Shown: positions 44,948 through 52,344, numbered from the stretch's first letter. The stretch: 64,000 bases of DNA from Rhodopirellula baltica SH 1 (GCF_000196115.1 NC_005027.1:558001-622000), one strand, 5' to 3'. Notes: a model not told the origin generated them from the letters alone. Translations and numbers: made by a program.

Positions 44948-45030
44948 CCTGATGGTTTGCAAACTGCGTCAATTCACCGCCACGCACCTTTTCGCGGCGG
45001 TCACTGCCCTTGATTGGAAAGAGTTAAACG

Positions 45031-45498
45031 ATGGCTAAACGTTGGATCTCAGCTCTGGCTGTCCTGTTGGTCGCTGCCACCACCGTGGTTGCTGCGGACG
45101 CCGTGGAGAAAACCGTGGACCTGAAAGACGTGAAGTGCGTCGTCGCTCCACGTGATGCTCAAGCGAGCAAGTCAGCCGAATACAAAGAAGGCAAGGTGTT
45201 CTTCTGCTGCAACGGTTGCGAAGGCAAATTCACCAAGACACCTGAGAAGTTCGCAACTCAGGCCAACCGCCAACTGGTTCAAACCAAACAGTACGAACAG
45301 AAGGCATGCCCATTCAGTGGCGGCAAAGTGAACCCTGAAACGTTGATCACTGTCGACGGAGCCAAGGTTGCTTTCTGCTGCAACGGCTGCAAAGGCAAGG
45401 TCGAAGGCACCGAAGAAAAGAAGCAAGCTGAATTGGTCTTCAACGACAAAGCGTTCAGCAAAGGTTTTCAAAAGAAAGCCGACAAGACCGACGGTTGA
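45031..45498 (+). CDS. Secreted protein with two CCNGC metal-binding-like motifs
   Basis: A 155-residue exported protein: signal peptide at residues 1-22 (LAVLLVAATTVVAADA), then two homologous halves each ending in a cysteine cluster, VFFCCNGCEGKF and VAFCCNGCKGKV, each preceded by another Cys (VKCVVAPRD; KACPFSGGK). The arrangement resembles YHS/TRASH-type metal-binding domains, so periplasmic copper or other soft-metal binding is plausible. It has its own strong terminator 28 bases after the stop, so it is a single-gene unit, preceded by a GGAAAGAG ribosome-binding sequence. Confidence 0.8.
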   Translation: MAKRWISALAVLLVAATTVVAADAVEKTVDLKDVKCVVAPRDAQASKSAEYKEGKVFFCCNGCEGKFTKTPEKFATQANRQLVQTKQYEQKACPFSGGKVNPETLITVDGAKVAFCCNGCKGKVEGTEEKKQAELVFNDKAFSKGFQKKADKTDG

Positions 45499-45525
45499 TA
45501 GACCGTTGCATCGCTCGAAAAACGA

Positions 45526-45556
45526 AACCCAGTTGGAATCCCCAACTGGGTTTTTT
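45526..45556 (+). terminator. Intrinsic terminator after the CCNGC protein
   Basis: Perfect 11-bp stem AACCCAGTTGG / CCAACTGGGTT with a 5-base loop, then T(6). Textbook rho-independent terminator. Confidence 0.92.
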
Positions 45557-45673
45557 CGTAGCAACGTTTCTTCCCCGTCAACGGCTCCGAATCGCGACAA
45601 AGCCCGCAACTCCAATTTCACCCGTCACCGACAGACGCCCCCAGTCATCCCGCTCTGTCTCCGCCCCAATGAC

Positions 45674-45851
45674 CCGTAACCGACTGAGGCCGTCAGTCGC
45701 CCCACCCTCCCTTCACCAAACACCCGTAACCGACTGAGGCCGTCAGTCGCCCTACTCTCCCTTCTCCAAACACCCGTAACCGACTGAGGCTCTCAGTCGG
45801 CCACCCCCATCTCCGCTCAACCAACCGTAACCGACTGAGGCCCTCAGTCGG
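45674..45851. repeat. Four tandem 50-bp repeats, each carrying a hairpin
   Basis: Units begin CCGTAACCGACTGAGGCC at 45674, 45724, 45774 and 45825 (periods 50, 50, 51). Each contains CGACTGA-ggcc-TCAGTCG, an 7-bp stem with a short loop; the rest of the unit is pyrimidine-rich and varies. The last unit overlaps the 3' end of the integrase remnant. Four copies without conserved spacers of constant length rule out a CRISPR. Confidence 0.85.
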
Positions 45852-46023
45852 CCCGAGCGCAACCCGCAACCGCCACCTCGTCCCGCACCAACCGATCCAA
45901 CAGACTGACCACCTTCGCCTCGTTCGGATTCCGCACATGCGTGTCGATCTCCGTCGTCTTCACGTCGTTGTGCCCCAGCAACTGCTGAATCTGACGAATG
46001 TCGGTTCCCTGCCACAGCAGCAA
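45844..46023 (-). pseudogene. intI: 3' remnant of an integron-type integrase (IntI)
   Basis: About 60 residues matching the C-terminus of integron integrases: GTDIRQIQQLLGHNDVKTTE followed by THVRNPNEAKVV and SLLDRL, the last corresponding to the SPLDxL ending seen in IntI. Everything upstream (the catalytic Arg/Lys and the core domain) is missing; the open frame upstream runs into unrelated repeat DNA. The nucleophilic Tyr of the usual YTHV motif is Asp here (GAC for TAC, one substitution), so it could not recombine even if restored. Orientation, opposite to the cassettes on its right, is the normal integron layout. Confidence 0.72.
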
Positions 46024-46078
46024 CCCATGTGGCTTAGGCTTCCAGCCTGAGAATCCCACCTCACAACCCGCTGCACAA

Positions 46079-46268
46079 GCGACGCGTGAACAACAAGTCA
46101 CAATGTTAGCGGTGCGGCGCAAGCCGCCCGGTGAGGAACCGGAGGGCTCGCGCCCTTCCGCTACGTCACTCGTTGTTCACGTGGTTCCAAGCAAGGCCTC
46201 CCAGCATCGTCGCAGTGGTCCGCTACTGGTTAATGTTGTTCCGGTCACAACCCGCCGCGTAAGCAAGG
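46079..46268. repeat. 190-bp direct repeat, copy 1
   Basis: Aligned without gaps to 46354-46543 (offset 275) with about a dozen substitutions. The first 100 bases are bounded by inverted GTGAACAACAAGTCAC / GTCACTCGTTGTTCAC and contain an AGGGCTCGCGCCCT hairpin; the distal part carries CCTCCCAGCATC and CACAACCCGCCGCGTAAGCA, motifs that recur several more times up to 46560. No coding evidence. Confidence 0.85.
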
Positions 46269-46353
46269 CTGCACCCACAACACGCCACATGTGTCAGGAT
46301 CCAGTCACAACCCGCAGCGTAAGCAAGGCTGTTAGTCCCAACCCGCCGCGTAA

Positions 46354-46543
46354 GCGACGCGTGAACAACAAGTCACGATGTTAGCGGTGTGGCGCAAGCC
46401 GCCCGGTGAGAAACCGGAGGGTTCGCGCGTTTCCGCTACGTCACTTGTTGTTCACGTGGTTCCAAGCAAGGCCTCCCAGCATCGTCGCAGTGGTCCGCTA
46501 TTGGTTAAAGTTGTTCCAGTCACAACCCGCCGCGTAGGCAAGG
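46354..46543. repeat. 190-bp direct repeat, copy 2
   Basis: Second copy of the unit at 46079-46268. The inverted pair is GTGAACAACAAGTCAC / GTCACTTGTTGTTCAC here. The stretch from 46560 to about 46880 holds only a weak 76-codon frame at 46653-46883 that I do not accept as a gene. Confidence 0.85.
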
Positions 46544-46880
46544 CCTCCCAGCATCTCCTCCTCCTGCCGATCAAACATAAAATTCTTCCAGAACGCTCAA
46601 ACGCAACCAGAGGCAACGCCTCCACATCAGCCACCAAGACTGTCTCGAGAGCGTGAACAAGCTAGGCGAGAAACTCGCTGAAACCACCGCTCAAAGCGTG
46701 CGGTTTTGTCCACCGGTTACGAAAATGTTTGCAAGCGGGGAGCGGATCCCCAAGAATACGATGGGAATTTCACTGGACACTTTTGCGAGCATCAAAGGCT
46801 GCGGTCCTTTGGCTCGCGTTCTGCCGTCAAATTGTCAATTGAGATCAATCCGAGGACGCAACGTCCTGGAAGTGTCACGG

Positions 46881-47026
46881 TGAGAACAAGTCACCCACGT
46901 GGACGAAGTCCGCACCGACCGATGAGAACAAGTGCCCGGAAGGCAACTTATTCCCACCGGCAAACCGTGTAGAATAAACCTCACCACTTATTCCCACCTG
47001 TCCAACAGGTGATAAACAAGTTATCC
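46881..47026 (+). promoter_or_regulatory. Candidate integron attI and array leader
   Basis: Region just before the first cassette. It contains TGAGAACAAGT at 46881 and 46923 and the related TGATAAACAAGT at 47010, the last running into the cassette junction AACAAG|TTATCC (crossover expected after G47020). It also contains a direct repeat ACTTATTCCCACC at 46946 and 46986, and a hairpin CACCTGT-cca-ACAGGTG at 46995-47011. Repeated integrase-binding boxes upstream of the junction are what attI sites show; a cassette promoter could also lie here (TAGAAT at 46970 is a weak -10). The assignment is inference from position and repeats. Confidence 0.45.
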
Positions 47027-47058
47027 GACTAAGCCATCATCACTCCTGTATCTCAAAC

Positions 47059-47553
47059 ATGATTTCCGAACCTTACCTTTTCTTTTCCCTCGTTGGTTGG
47101 CGGTTCATTGTTCTTCGCATGGCTCGCGTTGCCCTGATTTTTGCGGTGGTTGAATTTTTGCTGCACCACGTTGGCTCTCACCCAATAGAGGGCTATCTCG
47201 GCCACTTATGCTTGTATGTATTGGGATCGTTTGCGGCGGCGATGGTTCCGCGCCGGGTTGCTTTCGACGGCCACACCTTTTCGATGCGACTCTACGGAAG
47301 CTGGATTAAGAACGCTACGAGCGCGCCAGCTATGCCCATGCTGCTTAAGCAAGAACTCTCTGGTGACCTCTACCGAATCGTATGTATGTTCCCACTGTCC
47401 CCCGATGCGAAGCGCCACGTCCCTCTCGTTGACCTGATCGTGAGATCGCAGGACATCGCTACCCTCGATCAGTGGGCTGCAACTTCGCCTGGCTCCAAGA
47501 CCGAGCCGACAAACCATTCACACGCGGCCGGAGTACCTCTTTCACTATTCTGA
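47059..47553 (+). CDS. Cassette gene A: hypothetical membrane protein
   Basis: A 164-residue protein with two hydrophobic segments near the N-terminus (about 15-35 VLRMARVALIFAVVEFLL and 45-65 YLGHLCLYVLGSFAAAMV), then a polar cytoplasmic or periplasmic region with VDLIVRSQDIATLDQWA. No family is recognised, as is usual for integron cargo. It starts 38 bases after the cassette boundary and is the only gene in its cassette. Codon and base composition are slightly more AT-rich than the flanking core genes. Confidence 0.7.
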   Translation: MISEPYLFFSLVGWRFIVLRMARVALIFAVVEFLLHHVGSHPIEGYLGHLCLYVLGSFAAAMVPRRVAFDGHTFSMRLYGSWIKNATSAPAMPMLLKQELSGDLYRIVCMFPLSPDAKRHVPLVDLIVRSQDIATLDQWAATSPGSKTEPTNHSHAAGVPLSLF

Positions 47554-47568
47554 CACGCCACCAAATAC

Positions 47569-47666
47569 GGATAACCAATAAGGATTTGACTTCGCGTGGA
47601 TGCGGCGGTTGAGTCACTTTCTCTTTCAGTTTTCTTCGTTCGCCGCGGTTTAGAACGCGTCGCCTA
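47569..47666 (+). repeat. attC site of cassette A
   Basis: Begins GGATAAC, the exact reverse complement of the cassette start GTTATCC at 47020. The body can fold through CGCGT (47593) / ACGCG (47655) and GCGGCG (47602) / CGCCGC (47641). The 3' core is poor (GTCGCCT instead of GTTRRRY), so the far boundary is approximate; the next cassette has been displaced by the IS91-type insertion. Confidence 0.6.
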
Positions 47667-47974
47667 GCCGAAGCTCAAGTCCTCTGTTCAAGATGCCCGG
47701 GGGTGAATGACGAGGCGTTGATTAAGTCTCTCTTGGGAATTGCTTCCCGGCTGCGTTCTCTAACGAAGAGGCGGGTTGGCTCTGAAGCAGGTGACTTCCT
47801 GATCGGCCGTTTGCTCTCGGCCAGTTTCGCTGGGGAAGAGTTGCATGGAAGCGGATTGACGCTGATTGCCCGATGAGTTTTGAGCTTGAGATTGCCGTCG
47901 CGACATATCGCCCCCATTCGCCCTTCTGAAGACGTTCGAATTCGCTCGGTCGTTTCGCTTCCCTGGTTCATGCG

Positions 47975-48774
47975 TTAACCACTGTCGTAGTAAGTCAGCC
48001 CGTGCTCGGGGCGGATGCCCTGCGACGACAACGAGGTGTAGCTGACCTCGATCACTCGCATCACACCGCCGCACAGGCGACACTTCATCGGCACGGTCAG
48101 TGGTTCATCCTGTGGCGCGTAGCCGCTGCCCAGCCAGAACGTCCAGCCAAGCATCAGCCAGACCATCCACTTCACCTCCTCGACCTTCACCTTGCTGTTC
48201 CCGCTCATCCAACCGTAGTGGCGGATCTTCATGAAGTTCGTTGGCAGCACGTGCTGCAAGAAGTTGCCCACGAAGTCGTCGCCGGCAACGGTCTTGCTCT
48301 GCATCACGTTCCCTTTGCGACGGATTTGGTACGTCACCGTTTCCGAATTGACATCCATGATGCGACTGTCGTTGATCGCGACTCGATGAACGTACGGTGC
48401 CAGGTACTTCAGCGTCGGAACGCCGTGCCCAACCGGCTGGATGTCGACAACGAAGTCTTTCGACCAAGCTTCACGATCGATTTGGGCATAAAGACCTGCC
48501 GCTCGAAGCTCTTCGGCAAGCTTCGCCTTATAGGTGCGGATCAACGTGCCGTGATGGAACAAGAAGTTCTTCGGTGTGCTCTGCCATGACAGGGCGTGGC
48601 CAAGCTCATCCAGTTTCACTCCGCCGCCAGGAACGACATAGTGAACGTGCGGATGATAGACGGCCGGATCGCGACCCCAGGTATGAAGCACGCCGAAGAA
48701 TCCAAGTTGGCATCCTTTCAGGCTCTTGGTTGCCGATCCCACATCGCGAATGCTCTGACTGCTCGCATTGGAAT
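47975..48774 (-). pseudogene. IS91-family transposase, 3' part
   Basis: C-terminal two-thirds of a Y2-type rolling-circle transposase (Y2_Tnp, PF04986). Visible: LGFFGVLHTWGRDPAVYHPH with HYVVPGGGVKLDELG (the HPHVH metal motif), the paired Tyr region around LAPYVHRVAINDSRI, and a C-terminal Cys pair CRLCGGVMRVIEV. It is cut off upstream by the IS3 element ending at 48775; the matching 5' part resumes at 50072. Its stop is TAA at 47975. Confidence 0.85.
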
Positions 48775-48837
48775 TGCCCACGAAAAGTTGACAGTGGGCC
48801 GGCGCACGTCAGACTTCTCTGACAGGAGAACCGATCC

Positions 48838-49128
48838 ATGGACAAACGTCGAACATTTAGCCGCGAATACAAGCTGGCCGCAGTCAAGAAAGTCATCGAA
48901 CAAGGCTTGTCGTACACCGCTGTCGCTAAAGACTTGGGGATCGGGGACAGCTTGATTCGCAAGTGGAAGAAGTCTTTTGACGAAGACGGAACATTCCAGG
49001 CCGAAGTAGTTGGTAGCCAATCCATTGAAGCCGAGCTGAGACGACTTCGCGAAGAGAATCGTCAACTCAAGATGGAACGCGACATTTTAAAAAAAGCGAC
49101 GGCATTCTTCGCCAAAGAAAGTCACTGA
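48838..49128 (+). CDS. IS3-family transposase OrfA
   Basis: A 96-residue DNA-binding protein: helix-turn-helix at about 10-45 (FSREYKLAAVKKVIEQGLSY, KDLGIGDSLIRKWKKSF) and a leucine-zipper helix at 60-88 (ELRRLREENRQLKMERDILK). Near its end an A(7)G stretch (49089-49096) is placed in frame as A-AAA-AAA, a typical slippery sequence for -1 frameshifting, and the -1 frame is exactly that of orfB. The full transposase would therefore be an OrfAB fusion. Confidence 0.93.
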   Translation: MDKRRTFSREYKLAAVKKVIEQGLSYTAVAKDLGIGDSLIRKWKKSFDEDGTFQAEVVGSQSIEAELRRLREENRQLKMERDILKKATAFFAKESH

Positions 49129-49130
49129 GG

Positions 49131-50009
49131 TTGAAGTTCATTGGAGAGTGCCGCGATCGCTGGCCGATCGCAGTGCTCTGCCGAACCCTCGAAGTCACTC
49201 GCGCCGCTTATTACCGATTCGCCGGTCGCGGTCCCACAGCCACCGAGATCAAGCAAACCCAAATCATTCAAGCCGTCAAGGAAATCCGACTGGAAAAACA
49301 TCACGATGCGTATGGAAGCCCGCGAATGCAACGAGCAATAGTCAAACGCGGTGTGGTGTGCTGCCGAAATACCGTCGCCAAATGCATGCGTCATGCGGGA
49401 ATACAAGCCAATCGCCGCACCAAATTCAGAATATCGACCACTGACTCCAATCATGATCAGCCCATCGCCTCAAATTTGCTTGGCCAAAACTTCACGACCG
49501 AGGCAATCAATCGCGTCTGGCTAACGGACATCACCTACATCCCAACCCAAGAAGGCTCCACTTACCTCTGTGCATTCGTTGACCTGCATTCCCGCAAGAT
49601 TGTCAGCTGGAAAACGAGCCGGAACATGGATTCGGAATTGGTGGTCGGGGCATTCGATCAAGCACTTACTTTTCGCAAGCCAAACGCGGGCCTGATCGTT
49701 CACAGCGATCGTGGCTCCCAATTCGCGAGCGATCATTTCCGCAGACGCCTGGCAGCCAGTGGGCTAGTTCAAAGCATGAGCCGTCGCGGGAACTGCTACG
49801 ACAACGCACCGATGGAATCGTTCTTCAAGAGTTACAAAACCGAGGAAGCACAGCAGATTTACGACACGCACGAACACGCCACACGCGGCGTATCTGACTA
49901 CATCGAACGATTTTACAACCCTCATCGCTTGCACTCGTCGCTGGGCTACCTCAGTCCAATCGATTTCGAGCAAGCGATCAAAGAACCGTCACTCGTAAGT
50001 GAGTCCTGA
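49131..50009 (+). CDS. IS3-family transposase OrfB (DDE integrase core)
   Basis: A 292-residue rve-type catalytic domain. The DDE triad is Asp133 (WLTDITYIPT), Asp193 (VHSDRGSQFAS) and Glu229 (YDNAPMESFFKSYK). An N-terminal HTH_21-like region (about 45-105) with DAYGSPRMQRAI precedes it. The apparent TTG start at 49131 is probably not used alone; the frame is open upstream into orfA and is entered by a -1 frameshift at the A(7) run. All catalytic residues are present, so it is likely active. Confidence 0.93.
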   Translation: MKFIGECRDRWPIAVLCRTLEVTRAAYYRFAGRGPTATEIKQTQIIQAVKEIRLEKHHDAYGSPRMQRAIVKRGVVCCRNTVAKCMRHAGIQANRRTKFRISTTDSNHDQPIASNLLGQNFTTEAINRVWLTDITYIPTQEGSTYLCAFVDLHSRKIVSWKTSRNMDSELVVGAFDQALTFRKPNAGLIVHSDRGSQFASDHFRRRLAASGLVQSMSRRGNCYDNAPMESFFKSYKTEEAQQIYDTHEHATRGVSDYIERFYNPHRLHSSLGYLSPIDFEQAIKEPSLVSES

Positions 50010-50071
50010 CTCACAGGACTCACCGTTTACCTTTCCCTTAAGACCGGTCCACTGTCAACTTTTCGTGGGCA

Positions 50072-50435
50072 ATTCCACATCGAACAAGCATCGGTAACCG
50101 TCACGTTGGTGAACGCGCAGCACCAAGCCAACCTCCCGGGGCACCGTGAAAGTGACCAAGAAGTGATGAACCGGCATCAGCTTGGCAGCCTGCGTTTCAA
50201 TCCACGCCTGCGTCCGCTGGTGACCGCAGTTTGGGCAGTGCCGATTGCCACACGAACGTCCGACCCAGTGATCGCTTCCGCAACCGCCGCACTGGTAGTG
50301 AACACCACCGAGCGCACCGGTGCGACAACGAGTGATCGCGCCAAGAACTTTGTCTTCGGCGACCGAGATCGAATCGGCGTGTTGCTGCAGGTATGCCGGT
50401 GCGAATTGGCGAAGAGCCTCCGCAACCGTGGGCAT
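50072..50435 (-). pseudogene. IS91-family transposase, 5' part
   Basis: N-terminal zinc-binding domain of an IS91-type transposase (PF14319-like): EALRQFAPAYLQQHADS at the start, then a Cys-rich metal-binding region (GVHYQCGGCGSD, RSCGNRHCPNCGHQR). The frame enters the IS3 inverted repeat at 50071 and is lost; the remainder of the gene lies at 47975-48774. It starts 14 bases after the recombinase stop. Confidence 0.87.
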
Positions 50436-50449
50436 TTGCGAGAGCGGGT

Positions 50450-51394
50450 TTACTCGCCGCTGCCAGGTAGACTACCGAACAGCCTTTCGATTTCTTCGCG
50501 AGCGTTGGCTTCGGCCGTATCCGTCAGATGCAGATAGACCATCGTGGTCTGCAGCGAAGAATGCCCCAAGTACTTTTGAATCACCTTCAGTCCCACGCCC
50601 GCTTCGAGCAAGTGCGTCGCATAGGAATGACGTAGCGTATGAATGCTGACCTTCTTGCCAAAGCGGAGGTTTTTCGTGATCTGCTTCATTGCTCCTTGAA
50701 CGGCCGTTTCGCTCATCGGGGTCGTCGCTTCGCTGACGCCGTCTTTGGCGAGGTCATGCTTTCGTCCATCTGCCGGAAACAGAAAGCTTGGATGTCGATG
50801 ACTGGCCCAGTAGTTTCGCAGAAGTCGAACGGTCGTCGTCGGCAGTGGCACGTACCGGTCCTTGGCTCCCTTGCCACGATGGACATGAACCCAGCCTCGC
50901 TCGGCGTCGATGTCACTGACCTGCAGATGCAACGCTTCATTGAGTCGGAGTCCCAGCGAATAGACGGTCCAGAAATAGACGAACATTCGCTGCGTGGTCG
51001 CTGAGCCGATCAGTTCATGAACCTGCTCGATCGTCAGCACCTCCGGCAACGTGGTGATGTTCTGGAGCTTGAGCATTTTGATGATTTCCCAGTCACGCTT
51101 GCAGGTGTGCGTGAAGAAGAACTTGATGCCCGAGAATGCCACGCGGAGTGATCCATAAGCAAAGTTGCGATCGTTCTTGAGGTGCAAAAAGAACTGCCGC
51201 ACATGCTGCTCGGTCACCTGATCGGGACTGCAACCGGCGAAATCGGAGAGCTGCCTGACCGCTCGAATGTAGCCATCGTGAGTTCGTTTGGCCTTACCAG
51301 TCAGGTGCAAGTCTTCGGAGAGTCTCAGGCGAAGACTTTCAGGGAAGTGGGCTCCAGGTGCATTTTGCGGACTTTTTGAGCTAGAATTGGACAT
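50450..51394 (-). CDS. Tyrosine recombinase of the IS91-type element
   Basis: A 314-residue XerC/D-like recombinase with an N-terminal SAM-like core-binding domain (about 15-105) and a catalytic domain retaining the full residue set: Arg in SLGLRLNEALHL, Lys in HRGKGAKDRYVPL, His and Arg in IHTLRHSYATHLLEAG, His in YLGHSSLQTTM, and the nucleophile Tyr in TMVYLHL. It lacks the extra helix insertion typical of IntI and is co-oriented with, and 14 bases before, the IS91-type transposase, so it belongs to that element rather than to the integron. Start is ATG at 51394. Confidence 0.88.
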   Translation of the reverse strand: MSNSSSKSPQNAPGAHFPESLRLRLSEDLHLTGKAKRTHDGYIRAVRQLSDFAGCSPDQVTEQHVRQFFLHLKNDRNFAYGSLRVAFSGIKFFFTHTCKRDWEIIKMLKLQNITTLPEVLTIEQVHELIGSATTQRMFVYFWTVYSLGLRLNEALHLQVSDIDAERGWVHVHRGKGAKDRYVPLPTTTVRLLRNYWASHRHPSFLFPADGRKHDLAKDGVSEATTPMSETAVQGAMKQITKNLRFGKKVSIHTLRHSYATHLLEAGVGLKVIQKYLGHSSLQTTMVYLHLTDTAEANAREEIERLFGSLPGSGE

Positions 51395-51402
51395 GTTGGT
51401 TT

Positions 51403-51456
51403 CCTTTTCAGGAGGAGTTGCTGAGCCGTTCTCAGCGAACAGCTCCTCCTGAAAGG
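51403..51456. promoter_or_regulatory. Strong palindrome ahead of the recombinase gene
   Basis: Arms CCTTTTCAGGAGGAG (51403-51417) and CTCCTCCTGAAAGG (51443-51456), with an inner GCTGAG / CTCAGC pair. It sits 9 bases upstream of the recombinase start; transcribed, it would form a long hairpin in the leader, or it may be the terminal (terIS-like) structure of the element. Confidence 0.6.
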
Positions 51457-51522
51457 ATGCTTCCAACAATCCGCAACGCGCCCGTTCCACCACCAAACCG
51501 AAACCGCCGCGCTAGCGGCTTA

Positions 51523-51612
51523 CTTGAACCATCGCATGCAACGGAGCGGCGGTGGAGCGGTCTTAGAAGTGGTTGCCCAACTCTCGCCGCCCGCTGATGC
51601 GTACCGTTACCG
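51523..51612 (+). repeat. attC site left of cassette B (orphan)
   Basis: Arms CGCATgCAACGGaGCGGCG (51533-51551) and CGCCGCCCGCTGATGCG (51585-51601) pair with two unpaired bases, G and A, at the same places as in the other attC sites here. It ends at the core GTTACCG (51606), the start of cassette B. Its own 5' core (CTTGAAC) has no matching cassette, presumably lost when the IS91-type element arrived. Confidence 0.72.
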
Positions 51613-51636
51613 GATGAGATCGAATTGAGATAATTA

Positions 51637-52260
51637 ATGCAGCGGCAAATTTACACATTGTTAATAATACTGCTTGCAGGTGTTTGCTATGCACAATCGC
51701 CTATCGCGCAAGGGACTGACGAGGACAAACGTTTCGTCTCGTCCGATCGGGTTTTCTCCTTGAAGTTGGCGGGGCTCGCTTAGAAGACGATTGTGCCGCG
51801 CGAGAAAGTTACAAGGCCAAATATCACGACTGTCGTTCACCTTGAAGGCGATGATCAACTTAAAGGTGCGATCGTGTACACCAAGATTCGTCCCGACTAC
51901 CCTCAAGGGGACAAATTGCTGGATACGCAGAAGCCACGTTTCGAGGCGATGCAAAACGCGATTGGTGACAATTTCAAGCTCATAGACTCCAAGAATGAGG
52001 ACGGCCGTTTTCTCCGCTACACCTTTAACGGAGAATCTTACGATAAGACTGTATTCCCATTTGGAGTAACCCGTTACCAAGGCAATGGTCCGCCAACGAC
52101 GATCGGTGGACATCATTTTATCGTTCGCAACGGGTATTTTTTTGAGATTGCAGTCGTACTTGCGACCGACACTACCGACGCTGATAAACGTCAAAAAGAA
52201 GTTCATCGCGCACTGGATCGTATTCACAACGCGATGGACACTTCACCAAAAGACCGGTAA
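51637..52260 (+). pseudogene. Cassette gene B: secreted protein interrupted by an in-frame TAG
   Basis: Reading from ATG 51637 gives a signal peptide (MQRQIYTLLIILLAGVCYAQ), then 28 residues ending LKLAGLA, an amber TAG at 51781-51783, and then in the same frame 159 further codons to TAA at 52258. The distal part (HLEGDDQLKGAIVYTKIRPD, FLRYTFNGESYDKTVFPFGV) reads as one secreted domain; the GTG at 51793 that could restart it would lack the signal. The gene fills cassette B, and its stop codon lies in the attC core CCGGTAAC. Family unknown. One base change, a sequencing error or programmed readthrough could explain the TAG. Confidence 0.75.
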
Positions 52261-52344
52261 CCAAGACGTGAACCGGAGAACGGCTTGCATGGTTTCACAG
52301 ATGGAAAGTCAACTGTCCGTTCCCGGTTACGGGATCCGTTACCC
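52254..52344 (+). repeat. attC site of cassette B
   Basis: Starts CCGGTAAC, the reverse complement of GTTACCGG at 51606. Arms CGTgAACCGGaGAACGG and CCGTTCCCGGTTACG pair perfectly except for unpaired G and A. 3' core GTTACCC at 52338. Confidence 0.85.

Larger units (their letters stand above)
48775..50071 (+). mobile_element. Complete IS3-family insertion sequence (1297 bp)
   Basis: Terminal inverted repeats TGCCCACGAAAAGTTGACAG... at 48775 and its inverse ending at 50071 match over 28 bp with one mismatch. Two overlapping-phase genes, orfA and orfB, fill the interior. The flanking bases are GGAAT on the left and ATTCC on the right, giving a possible AATT (4 bp) or AT (2 bp) target duplication that the symmetry does not resolve. 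The insertion splits the IS91-type transposase gene, so it is the younger element. With near-identical ends and intact genes it may still be mobile. Confidence 0.93.
47975..51456 (-). mobile_element. IS91-family element with tyrosine recombinase, ends not defined
   Basis: On the minus strand: a regulatory-looking palindrome (51403-51456), a tyrosine recombinase gene (50450-51394), then an IS91-type zinc-finger/Y2 transposase gene split in two by an IS3-family insertion. IS91 elements carrying a XerC-like recombinase upstream of the transposase are a known subgroup. Such elements have no inverted repeats, so the true termini are unclear; they should lie between about 47670 and 47975 on one side and close to 51529 on the other, where the next attC begins. 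Bases 47667-47974 hold no supported gene. Confidence 0.75.

Noticed and set aside
45674-45851. Tandem repeats considered as a CRISPR array
   Set aside because: Only four units, self-complementary repeat merging into a variable arm without true spacers, and no cas genes in the window.
45693-45938. Minus-strand 81-codon frame reading through the tandem repeats
   Set aside because: Pure translation of repeat DNA in the wrong frame for the integrase remnant.
46653-46883. 76-codon frame between the repeats and the candidate attI
   Set aside because: GTG start without ribosome-binding sequence, no domain, and the end overlaps the attI-like repeats.
50450-51394. Tyrosine recombinase considered as the integron integrase
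   Set aside because: Same strand and 14 bases ahead of an IS91-type transposase, and no IntI-specific insertion seen; the intI remnant at 45844 fits the integron layout better.
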